The position numbers and the translations under genes are program-made. A DNA stretch of 8,138 nt from CAZMXI01 sp964570205 (GTDB lineage Bacteria; Planctomycetota; Phycisphaerae; Tepidisphaerales; Tepidisphaeraceae), in contig CAZMXI010000204.1 in assembly GCA_964570205.1 (NCBI GenBank), forward strand, positions 1 to 8,138, given 5' to 3'. The notes beneath the pieces are model-generated. The model was given only the letters and a program-made list of their open reading frames with translations, made no database searches and was not told the DNA's origin. How positions within the stretch are numbered: position 1 is the first letter of the stretch; every line of letters starts with the position of its first letter. Positions 1 to 5,143 of this stretch are shown here, one piece after another.

Positions 1-5
1 CGGAC

Positions 6-353
6 GTGGCGTCACCTGCCCCCAGCGCCGACGCGGGCCGGGTGCCGCGCGTGGCACGGCTTATGGCGCTGGCCCTTCATTACCAGCGGCTCATGGCCGA
101 CGGCGCGATCACCACCCAGGCGGAGATCGCCATTCTGGGCCACGTCACGCGGGCCAGGGTCACGCAGATCATGAACATGCTGCATCTGGCACCGGACATC
201 CAGGAGACCATACTCTTCCTGCCACCGACCCGATCAGGACGCGACCCCCTTCACGAGCGGCATCTTCGCCCGGTGCTGGCCGAAGTGGAATGGGAAGCCC
301 AGCGGGAGCGGTGGAAGAAGTGGGTCGAAGTTATCCACAAGTCGTGTGGATAA
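6..353 (+). CDS. Small helix-turn-helix protein, probably 5'-truncated by the window edge
   Basis: The frame encodes 115 residues from a GTG at 6, but it is still open at base 3, so the true start may lie outside the window. Residues ~36-60 (TQAEIAILGHVTRARVTQIM) form a clear helix-turn-helix of the ParB/KorB or sigma-region-4 type, followed by the signature APDIQETILFLPP and a Trp/Arg-rich tail (ERWKKW). From memory, proteins with this core commonly lie just downstream of site-specific recombinase genes in planctomycetes. The recombinase itself would be to the left and is not visible. The role is probably DNA binding, perhaps controlling or assisting the recombinase. The last codons (VIHKSCG-stop) lie in a perfect inverted repeat at 331-353. 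The presence of the HTH is near certain; its partner and function are inferred. Confidence 0.7.
   Translation: MASPAPSADAGRVPRVARLMALALHYQRLMADGAITTQAEIAILGHVTRARVTQIMNMLHLAPDIQETILFLPPTRSGRDPLHERHLRPVLAEVEWEAQRERWKKWVEVIHKSCG
331..353. repeat. Inverted pair of perfect DnaA-box sequences (TTATCCACA / TGTGGATAA)
   Basis: Arms TTATCCACA (331-339) and TGTGGATAA (345-353) are exact reverse complements separated by 5 bp (AGTCG). Each arm equals the DnaA-box consensus TTATNCACA. The right arm contains the TAA stop of the HTH gene. It could be a DnaA-binding pair, an operator for the adjacent HTH protein, or the paired arms of a recombination site. No T-run follows, so a classical terminator is unlikely. 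The sequence match is certain; the role is open. Confidence 0.6.
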
Positions 354-415
354 GCTGGCGCGAACCCAAAGCAGTCATTTACAGGCCGGGCCCTCTAGTT
401 AGGATTAAGTTAGCC

Positions 416-446
416 ATCCGGCATGGGGCCGGATCAAAGAAAGGAG
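416..446 (+). promoter_or_regulatory. Leader hairpin and strong Shine-Dalgarno before the 394-aa gene
   Basis: ATCCGGC (416-422) and GCCGGAT (428-434) pair perfectly around a 5-nt loop. The stem is followed by an A-rich stretch and AAGGAG (441-446), which sits 6 nt before the ATG at 453. This Shine-Dalgarno decides the start: an in-frame upstream ATG at 423 lies in the hairpin loop, has no comparable ribosome site and is unlikely to be used. The rest of the 99-bp gap from 354 shows no promoter I can defend. Confidence 0.55.
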
Positions 447-452
447 CCTGTA

Positions 453-1637
453 ATGGCAAGCAGTTATCGTTTGCGGAGATTCTCCAGTCCCGGGTGCCTC
501 AAGAGCGTCGCCCCAAACCTGCTTCGGGAGTTTCTTCATCCTTACAACCAGACGCTGGCTGAGCGTGGGGTGGACCTTTCAAGCGGTGCGCCCATCGACT
601 ACCCGAAGCTGGCGGCGGTGCTGATGTCGCCGGACCACACGATGCCGGACGCCATGCTGGATGCGCTGTTCTTCGTGGATGAGATGTCTACCCCCAACTG
701 CTTTGATGATTTGGTTACGGAGTCCCAGGCATGGGAGATTGACCTGGGCAGCAGTATGGAACCCAGCGCTGCCGACCTGGCGGTGCGGATCTGGCTGAAG
801 AACCCCGATGCGCTGGAGCGCATGCACGCTGAGCGCTTCCTGCTGAAGCCCAAGTCGTTCCATTCCTTCCTGGCCACCGCGTCCGTGCTGCCGGCGCTGG
901 AGCAGCCGTCGCCGCAGAAGCTGGCCGCTTTAGAGGCGGAGCTGAACGACTGGTTCGAGACCCGCAAACGCGGTCGCGGTACGCGGGTGTTCGTGTTCAT
1001 CCGCGAGAACCGCGCCTGGTTCCTCATCCGCCACGGTGAGCCGTACAAGCGCGAAGGCACACTGGAGGGGGATGAATCGTCCAGCGTCTACTACCGGCCG
1101 GAGAAGTTCGACGTGCTGGCCTACAACGGCGAGGTAGGCGAGCTGGCCATCCACGCGGGGACCAAGGGCGAGCAGAACACCTACTGCCGTGCGATCGGCA
1201 AGCACCTGTTCGGCAGCGAGGAGTACTTCGACATCAGCAGGCTCGACGGGAAGTTCACGCTCCGGCCGATCGCCGAGGATGGCCGGGCGTGCCTCTCCTG
1301 CGCCGACAATGAGGAGATCGAGGAGATCCAGTTGGTCGAGCTTCACTTCCGCCACGACTCGCACCAGTACCACGTCGAGGTCCACAAGGCGGATGATGTT
1401 TTTTCCGCGCTGGAGGATATCGGTCGGCAGCTTTCGTCCCAGGCCATTCTCCTGAAGGCCAACTTCCGCGTTAAGTTCAAGAATGCCTCGCGCCCGCGCA
1501 CGCTGGTGGTGCGCCCGCCCGCGGTGACGATCTTCGACCGTGAGTCGGACGCGGAGGTATTGGAGAAGTGGCTGACGGCCAGGGGCTTCATCCGGGTGGA
1601 ATATGCTGAAATTGACGCCGCTGTGGCGGCTGCTTGA
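453..1637 (+). CDS. Uncharacterised 394-residue protein, first gene of an overlapping pair
   Basis: I do not recognise this family. The ATG at 453 is chosen because AAGGAG lies 6 nt upstream. The N-terminal ~150 residues look mostly helical (for example FHSFLATASVLPALE at ~136-150). A more beta-rich, charged core follows: GTRVFVFIRENRAWFLIRHGEPYKREG (about 176-202), then YYRPEKFDVLAYNGEVGELAIHAGTKGE (about 213-240). A Cys pair occurs in RACLSCADNEE (about 278-288), followed by an acidic/His-rich stretch (FRHDSHQYHVEVH, about 299-311). No signal peptide or membrane segment is visible, so it is probably cytoplasmic. Its 3' end overlaps the next gene by 35 bases, which implies co-translation and a shared task. 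Cargo or defence of a mobile element is a guess from context. That it is a real gene is well supported by the ribosome site, length and reading frame. Confidence 0.8.
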   Translation: MASSYRLRRFSSPGCLKSVAPNLLREFLHPYNQTLAERGVDLSSGAPIDYPKLAAVLMSPDHTMPDAMLDALFFVDEMSTPNCFDDLVTESQAWEIDLGSSMEPSAADLAVRIWLKNPDALERMHAERFLLKPKSFHSFLATASVLPALEQPSPQKLAALEAELNDWFETRKRGRGTRVFVFIRENRAWFLIRHGEPYKREGTLEGDESSSVYYRPEKFDVLAYNGEVGELAIHAGTKGEQNTYCRAIGKHLFGSEEYFDISRLDGKFTLRPIAEDGRACLSCADNEEIEEIQLVELHFRHDSHQYHVEVHKADDVFSALEDIGRQLSSQAILLKANFRVKFKNASRPRTLVVRPPAVTIFDRESDAEVLEKWLTARGFIRVEYAEIDAAVAAA

Positions 1638-2568
1638 GGTGCGTCCCTCCGGGGCGGCCGTCTGGGCGGAATGGCAAGCGTACATTGGGGAACTGCTTCC
1701 TGTCGTCGGCGGACTGTTGCGGTCCACGGGGCGCTTGGCCACAAGCTATCCGCGTCTGGGCTCGGGCGAGTTGCCGCTCCGGGTGGTGAAGCATCGCGAT
1801 GGATCGTTTGCGGCCATCTGCAATGAGGATGATGGCGACCGAATGGAGCTGAGCCGGGCAGGCCTGGTGCTCCATGAGGTCGATCCGCGGAGATTACGAC
1901 AGGCGATCGGGCACGCGCTGCCGGATGTGAAGGTGTCGACGACGCCATTGACGCGGCTGAGCGAGCTGTGGCCCTTGGGGCACTGGGAGCCCAAGCCGGC
2001 CGCCCAGTTCCCGATCCGCGTTTTGTTCCGCCCGGGCACCACCGCATTGCGCGCGGCGATCCATGAGATCGACGCGGGCAAAGGCGCGCTGTTGATGACC
2101 CCAAGCCGCAGCGGATGGGAGGAAACCGCGGCTTACGCTCGGGAGCGGAAGGTCATGCTTGCCTGCCTCGATGAGATTATCGAGGTTGGCCCGAACGGAC
2201 TGCGCGCTGCCGCGGCTTGGCAAGGGTACTTGGCCGCCTTCACGCAGATGGTGGGTTCATCATTGCCGGCCAACTTCCGCAATAAGACGAAGCCGGCCAA
2301 GCGAGCAAGCCGCACCGCCGATATCGAACGGCTGGAGCGTGCGATCGAGGAACATATCCGCACAGCGCGCGATCGCGCGTTCCACCTTCGCCAAATCGGC
2401 CGGCCGATGAATTTGCTCCCGAGGCCCGACCAAAAAGACTTGGCCGCTCTGCTGGGGATCTCTACATCTCGCGTGTCGCGCTGCTTCTCCGACTCTCGCG
2501 CCCACAGGCTGCGAATCCTGTTCGAGGCGGCCGAGTCGCTGGAATCCGTATTGGATTTCCGGCGATAG
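1603..2568 (+). CDS. Uncharacterised 321-residue protein with C-terminal helix-turn-helix
   Basis: The ATG at 1603 lies inside the 3' end of the preceding gene (35-nt overlap). No well-spaced Shine-Dalgarno is visible (GGTGGA at 1595-1600 is too close), so translation is probably coupled. Residues ~277-296 (DQKDLAALLGISTSRVSRCF) form a helix-turn-helix, preceded by a basic linker (NKTKPAKRASR, ~227-237) and a charged helix (IERLERAIEEHIRTARDR). The middle (ALLMTPSRSGWEETAAYARE, ~162-181, then KVMLACLDEIIEV) loosely recalls the Mrr/restriction-endonuclease pattern of a beta strand followed by an Ala-rich helix, but I see no complete PD-(D/E)XK triad and do not claim a nuclease. It is likely a DNA-binding partner or regulator of the 394-aa protein. 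Its stop is two bases from the end of a minus-strand toxin remnant, which suggests that a recombination junction lies just beyond it. Confidence 0.75.
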   Translation: MLKLTPLWRLLEVRPSGAAVWAEWQAYIGELLPVVGGLLRSTGRLATSYPRLGSGELPLRVVKHRDGSFAAICNEDDGDRMELSRAGLVLHEVDPRRLRQAIGHALPDVKVSTTPLTRLSELWPLGHWEPKPAAQFPIRVLFRPGTTALRAAIHEIDAGKGALLMTPSRSGWEETAAYARERKVMLACLDEIIEVGPNGLRAAAAWQGYLAAFTQMVGSSLPANFRNKTKPAKRASRTADIERLERAIEEHIRTARDRAFHLRQIGRPMNLLPRPDQKDLAALLGISTSRVSRCFSDSRAHRLRILFEAAESLESVLDFRR

Positions 2569-2570
2569 CA

Positions 2571-2657
2571 TCATCGTGCCCGAAGTCCCATGACGCTGGC
2601 CGTTTCACGGAACAGGTCGGCGCGGCTCGCCTGGCTCATGGCGGCGACTTTGTCCAT
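2571..2657 (-). pseudogene. Truncated AbiEii-type nucleotidyltransferase toxin (first ~24 recognisable codons)
   Basis: On the minus strand an ATG at 2657 overlaps the antitoxin stop (TGATG). It opens a 28-codon frame beginning MDKVAAMSQASRADLFRETA and ending SVMGLRAR-stop at 2571. The start strongly resembles the N-terminus of AbiEii/AbiGii-type toxins, where a RADLFRETA-like segment and a Gly-Leu are normally followed by a (V/I)EKDFWVCW-like segment and some 250 further residues with the nucleotidyltransferase active site. None of that is present in any minus frame beyond 2571, which is instead the 3' end of a + strand gene. I conclude that the toxin lost all but its first ~24 codons by insertion or recombination near 2570-2580. 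The family call rests on a short match plus its position directly after the antitoxin. Confidence 0.7.
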
Positions 2658-3265
2658 CACTGCGCCTCTTTCGCGATCTGTTGCGCCACCGCGAACATCC
2701 AGTCAGAGGAGTACCGCGCATCGCGGAGGAGTTGTTTCTTTTCGCGGGCAGAAAGGCGCTGGCGCAACTGTGCGATCACCTCGGGGCCGATCGCCGGCTG
2801 GCCCATGTAACGCAGAGCTTGAATGACGATGGCGGAGGCGAGGTCCTCAATCCGGGTTTGCTTGGGGCGCGCGTGCTTGAAATAAAGCGTCTGTCGGCCG
2901 ATCCGGATGGTGCGCGTTGGGCCATCGGACAGATAGACGGTTTTCGCCGGCACCTGGGTGGATAGCCCCAGCATATTCGCCGCCATCGCGCCGCCAGGAA
3001 TCACCTGCCAGCGGAATCGCCGCGCGATGGCCTGTGCCGCCTGATCAATGTCAGGACCGAGTTGACCGCCCAGCGCCGCGTTGAAGCGCGGCAGATCGTA
3101 CACCCCGCGGGCCACGCGTCGGATGAGCCCCTCCTTCAGAAACGCCCCCAGGGTCACGTCGATGTTTCCCCGACTGGCCAGGTCCAGGAAATCCTTGGGG
3201 GTGAAGACTGCACCGGGTCCCCAGCGTCGGATTCGGCGGATGATCTGCTGCTTGGCCTGACTCAT
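2657..3265 (-). CDS. AbiEi/DUF6088-type antitoxin (type IV toxin-antitoxin), intact
   Basis: This is a 202-residue protein starting at the ATG at 3265. The N-terminus (~1-60) is a winged helix-turn-helix: QIIRRIRRWGPGAVFTPKDF, then a recognition helix and the wing GLIRRVARGVYDLPRF. The central part (about 89-124, IPGGAMAANMLGLSTQVPAK, then TVYLSDGPTRTIRIG) carries the pattern typical of AbiEi/DUF6088 proteins. The C-terminal part is helical and basic. In this family the antitoxin represses its own operon by binding inverted repeats in the promoter and counteracts a nucleotidyltransferase toxin without forming a complex. Here the operator is visible at 3271-3297, but the toxin gene downstream survives only as 28 codons. 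The antitoxin frame is full length with no stops, so the loss of the toxin may be recent, or the protein may have been kept as a regulator or to neutralise a toxin encoded elsewhere. Confidence 0.85.
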   Translation of the reverse strand: MSQAKQQIIRRIRRWGPGAVFTPKDFLDLASRGNIDVTLGAFLKEGLIRRVARGVYDLPRFNAALGGQLGPDIDQAAQAIARRFRWQVIPGGAMAANMLGLSTQVPAKTVYLSDGPTRTIRIGRQTLYFKHARPKQTRIEDLASAIVIQALRYMGQPAIGPEVIAQLRQRLSAREKKQLLRDARYSSDWMFAVAQQIAKEAQ

Positions 3266-3270
3266 ATCAC

Positions 3271-3297
3271 TTAGAAAAACTAGCCTACTTTTTCTAA
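3271..3297 (-). promoter_or_regulatory. 27-bp palindromic operator over the antitoxin promoter
   Basis: TTAGAAAAA (3271-3279) and TTTTTCTAA (3289-3297) are perfect 9-bp arms. Three further inner pairs (TAG/CTA) also match, giving 12 of 13 paired positions around a central base. The site is strikingly AT-rich compared with the GC-rich surroundings. It overlaps the predicted promoter and ends 5 bp before the start codon, as expected for autoregulation by an AbiEi-type winged-HTH protein. Confidence 0.75.
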
Positions 3298-3305
3298 ATC
3301 GTCAA
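3277..3305 (-). promoter_or_regulatory. Predicted sigma-70-type promoter of the antitoxin gene
   Basis: Read on the minus strand, TTGACG (3300-3305) is followed after exactly 17 bp by TAGTTT (3277-3282). The -35 matches 5 of 6 consensus positions and the -10 is weak. Transcription would start about 5 nt before the ATG at 3265, giving a nearly leaderless mRNA. This fits the absence of a Shine-Dalgarno before that start. The operator covers the -10 and most of the spacer. Confidence 0.5.
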
Positions 3306-3342
3306 GTGCCCGGCTCAACTTTGGCATGGGGCTGGACGGCAA

Positions 3343-3520
3343 TTGCAGTTAAGACGCTTTGCTGCAACTGCAATCGCCCTTTCTAGTGCACGTAAGTGAT
3401 TTATACACAGTTAGTTGCATCACAGACAGAGAGAATTATCGCCGTCATCTGCAAGCCGCCGGGAGGGCATCGCAGCCCGCTGTGGGCCGCGAGTTTTAAA
3501 GCCCCTTTCGGAGCTTGCAG
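3343..3520. repeat. Cluster of five CTGCAA/TTGCAG hexamers in the divergent intergenic region
   Basis: Copies lie at 3343-3348 (TTGCAG), 3362-3367 and 3368-3373 (CTGCAA in tandem), 3449-3454 (CTGCAA) and 3515-3520 (TTGCAG). I noticed only one other copy in the window, inside a coding region near 1819. The first and third copies sit in a 9-bp inverted repeat (ATTGCAGTT 3342-3350, AACTGCAAT 3366-3374). The last two form the stem over the sigma-factor start. They may be an operator array or short iterons. The 255-bp gap from 3266 to 3520 otherwise holds only the antitoxin promoter, a DnaA-box sequence and the sigma leader. Confidence 0.5.
3401..3409 (+). other. DnaA-box consensus sequence TTATACACA
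   Basis: TTATACACA matches TTATNCACA exactly and sits in an AT-richer stretch of the intergenic region, between the hexamer repeats. It is the only such match I found apart from the inverted pair at 331-353. A single 9-mer can occur by chance, and I see no clear AT-rich unwinding element, so origin function is only a possibility. Confidence 0.4.
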
Positions 3521-3523
3521 ATG
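3446..3523 (+). promoter_or_regulatory. Structured leader that could hide the sigma-factor ribosome site and start codon
   Basis: CATCTGCAAGC (3446-3456) and GCTTGCAGATG (3513-3523) are perfect 11-bp complements. The right arm covers part of the Shine-Dalgarno GGAG (3510-3513) and the ATG at 3521. Inside the loop are a GC-rich hairpin (3471-3478 with 3484-3491, one mismatch) followed by AGTTTTA, and an alternative hairpin (3499-3505 with 3510-3516, one mismatch) that also captures the GGAG. The exclusive pairings suggest translational control or attenuation. It matches no riboswitch class that I can recognise. Confidence 0.5.
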
Positions 3524-4090
3524 GTTTGTTCCTCCCCTGTCGTGTCGGCCCAAGCCGACGGTCCCGTTCTTCTGGATGCGTATGAAATGGACCGCGTCCG
3601 TTTCTGCGCCAAGCAACTCAGCCGCATGCGGTCGTTCTGCCGCGATGACGCCGACGACATCGCCGGCGATCTGCTCGTGGAGATCTACCGCGCCTTGCCG
3701 CGTTTCGACCCGAACCGGGCGAGCCGGCACACGTTCATCTGCCGGGTGATCGCGACGCGGCGCAAGAGCCTCATCCGCGATGCCCGGCGGCGCTTCCACG
3801 ATACCGTTCCCCTGGACGGCCCAACCCCGGTCGACGTCGATCACGACGTCCGGCACCGCATGACCGGGTACACGCCCATGGACGAAGTCGCCGCCGCCGA
3901 GCGCGCCGAGGCTGTCGGCAAGGCCATCGAGCGTCTGCCTTCGCGGCTCCGCGAGATCGCCGTGCTCCTGATGCACCACTCCCAGGCGGACGTGGCCCGC
4001 ATCCTGGGCGTCTCTGAAACGTCCATCGACCGCGCCCGCAAGCAGATATTCCAACACTTCATGGAGATCGGCAGCGAGAACCTTTTCTAA
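3521..4090 (+). CDS. ECF-like RNA polymerase sigma factor
   Basis: A 189-residue sigma-70-family protein. The ATG at 3521 is preferred over the TTG two codons upstream because GGAG (3510-3513) is 7 nt away. Region 2 is at ~20-90, with the DDADDIAGDLLVEIYRALPRFDP core-binding segment and the THTFICRVIATRRKSLIRDARRR-like promoter-melting part (here RHTFICRVIATRRKSLIRDA). Region 4 is at ~125-182, with the HTH QADVARILGVSETSIDRARKQI, which would read the -35 element. No anti-sigma factor gene is adjacent. It stands at the head of a same-strand recombination/replication cassette, so it probably directs RNA polymerase to genes of the element. Its leader is strongly structured, which suggests post-transcriptional control. 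Family assignment is firm; target promoters are unknown. Confidence 0.88.
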   Translation: MVCSSPVVSAQADGPVLLDAYEMDRVRFCAKQLSRMRSFCRDDADDIAGDLLVEIYRALPRFDPNRASRHTFICRVIATRRKSLIRDARRRFHDTVPLDGPTPVDVDHDVRHRMTGYTPMDEVAAAERAEAVGKAIERLPSRLREIAVLLMHHSQADVARILGVSETSIDRARKQIFQHFMEIGSENLF

Positions 4091-4116
4091 TCCCGCCTCC
4101 CCCTCCCCGTAAGTCT

Positions 4117-4158
4117 GGGCTCGTCGCCGCTGATGTAGTCGTTGGCGGCGACGAGCCC
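4117..4158. repeat. Perfect 14-bp inverted repeat (stem-loop) between sigma and exonuclease genes
   Basis: Arms GGGCTCGTCGCCGC (4117-4130) and GCGGCGACGAGCCC (4145-4158) are perfect complements, and wobble pairs can extend the stem inward to a short loop. It lies in the 95-bp gap after the sigma stop. No U-tract follows on the + side, so it is not a canonical intrinsic terminator. A partial terminator, an mRNA-stability or processing stem, or a protein-binding site are possible. GGAG (4177-4180) for the next gene lies 18 nt beyond it. Confidence 0.65.
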
Positions 4159-4185
4159 GCCGTCAGTCAAACCAACGGAGCCGAC

Positions 4186-4998
4186 ATGACCAAGCCGCAG
4201 ACATTTCCGTTCCTGATTCGCGAGCCGGCGGAGGTCTATCACGCCAAATCCCGTGAGAACCTCAGCAGCCACGCGTTGGCGGACTTCCGCCGTTGCCCAT
4301 TGCTGTATCGCCGCAAGCAACTGGGCCTGATCCCCGACACTGACCGTCCTGCCTACCAGATCGGGCGCGCCGCGCACACGCTGATCCTGGAAGGCCGGCC
4401 TCGCTTCGATACCGAGTATGCCATCGGCGGTCCCATCAACGAGAAGACCGGCAAGAGCTACGGCCCGGCGACCAAGGCGTTTGCCGAATGGGCCGAAGTG
4501 CAGGGTAAGCCGGTGATCACCGAGGAGCAGGCGGTTCTCATCGAGCAGATGGCTGCCGCCGTGCGAACGCACGACGGCGCTACGCGGCTCCTGGCGGAAG
4601 GGATCGCCGAAGGCGTCGTCCGCACCCGTCATCTCGATCTGGCGTGCCAGGGCCGTCTCGACTGGCTCTTCACCGGCGACAGCCCGGCGTTGGTGGACCT
4701 CAAAACCTGCGACTCGCTGGACTGGTTCGAGGGCGAGTGCCGCGTCTTTGGGTACATCCACCAGTTGGCCTTCTACCGCTCGCTGCTCTGGCAGCAAACC
4801 GGCGCGCTGCTCCCCGTCCACCTCATCGCGGTGGAGAAGAAGGAACCGTTTCGCTGCGGCGTGTGGATGGTCGGGGCCGACGTGCTGGCCATCGCCCAGC
4901 AGGAAAACGAGGTGGCCATGAAGCGGCTGCGGCAGTTCCAGCAGACCGACCACTGGCCCACCGGCTACGAGGAGCCGCGTGTCCTCGATCACTTGTAG
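4186..4998 (+). CDS. RecE/RecB-type PD-(D/E)XK exonuclease (DUF3799/PDDEXK_1-like)
   Basis: A 270-residue protein; the ATG at 4186 has GGAG 5 nt upstream. The conserved motifs of the RecB/lambda-exonuclease nuclease superfamily are visible in order: SSHALADFRRCPLLYRRK (~27-44), GRAAHTLILEG with the motif I His64, GRLDWL with the catalytic Asp159, ALVDLKTC with Asp171 and Lys173 (here D-x-K rather than E-x-K), and the QxxxY motif at Gln193-Tyr197 (YIHQLAFYR). The family degrades one strand of duplex DNA ends with Mg2+ to expose single strands for annealing. Phage homologues pair with a single-strand annealing protein, and the next gene encodes a Sak4-like candidate. The role as an end-resecting exonuclease is strongly implied; polarity cannot be read from the sequence. 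Confidence 0.85.
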   Translation: MTKPQTFPFLIREPAEVYHAKSRENLSSHALADFRRCPLLYRRKQLGLIPDTDRPAYQIGRAAHTLILEGRPRFDTEYAIGGPINEKTGKSYGPATKAFAEWAEVQGKPVITEEQAVLIEQMAAAVRTHDGATRLLAEGIAEGVVRTRHLDLACQGRLDWLFTGDSPALVDLKTCDSLDWFEGECRVFGYIHQLAFYRSLLWQQTGALLPVHLIAVEKKEPFRCGVWMVGADVLAIAQQENEVAMKRLRQFQQTDHWPTGYEEPRVLDHL

Positions 4999-5012
4999 CT
5001 CTCTCTTTCCAC

Positions 5013-5107
5013 GGCGGGCGGCCGGACGCGCATTCTGCGAGTCGGCCATGTCGCCGGCGCTGCTCAGGGCTCCGACGGCCTCGGTGACTCTGGCACGGCC
5101 GCCCGCC
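5013..5107. repeat. 12-bp perfect inverted repeat closing a structured GC-rich spacer
   Basis: GGCGGGCGGCCG (5013-5024) and CGGCCGCCCGCC (5096-5107) are perfect complements 71 nt apart. Between them are a small hairpin (CGCA/TGCG, 5029-5039) and possible pairings GTCGG (5041-5045) with CCGAC (5072-5076), or GAGTC (5039-5043 region) with GACTC (5086-5090). The element fills most of the 145-bp gap 4999-5143. It could be an RNA element of the polycistronic message or a DNA site. The frame of the downstream gene stays open through it, but no good start codon and ribosome site support translation of the stretch. Confidence 0.45.
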
Positions 5108-5143
5108 TCTTTTCGACAACCCCTCACCCTAATGGAGCAATGC

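Noticed and set aside
331..353. Intrinsic terminator after the HTH gene
   Set aside because: The inverted repeat is AT-containing, only 9 bp long and has no following T-run. The DnaA-box identity of both arms is a better description.
930..1742. Minus-strand frame of 270 codons and further frames opposite the 394- and 321-aa genes
   Set aside because: The + strand genes have a strong ribosome site, coupled overlap and sensible protein composition, including an HTH. The minus frames have none of these.
2590..2826. + strand frame of 78 codons across the antitoxin end and toxin remnant
   Set aside because: It is antisense to the antitoxin, whose domain pattern is clear, and has low-complexity Ser/Arg-rich composition.
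3359..3387. Possible + strand promoter TTGCTG-17 bp-TCTAGT for the sigma gene
   Set aside because: The -35 matches only 3 of 6 and the -10 only 4 of 6 positions. Other weak combinations in the same region are equally good, so no promoter is claimed.
3446..3523. Known riboswitch class in the sigma leader
   Set aside because: I could not match the conserved cores of the cobalamin, SAM, SAH, THF, TPP or c-di-GMP classes. Only stem complementarity is supported.
4979..5143. N-terminal extension of the Sak4-like protein from a GTG at 4979
   Set aside because: The extension overlaps the exonuclease end, has no convincing ribosome site and reads like untranslated structured DNA. The ATG at 5144 has GGAG at ideal distance and places Walker A at the usual distance from the N-terminus.
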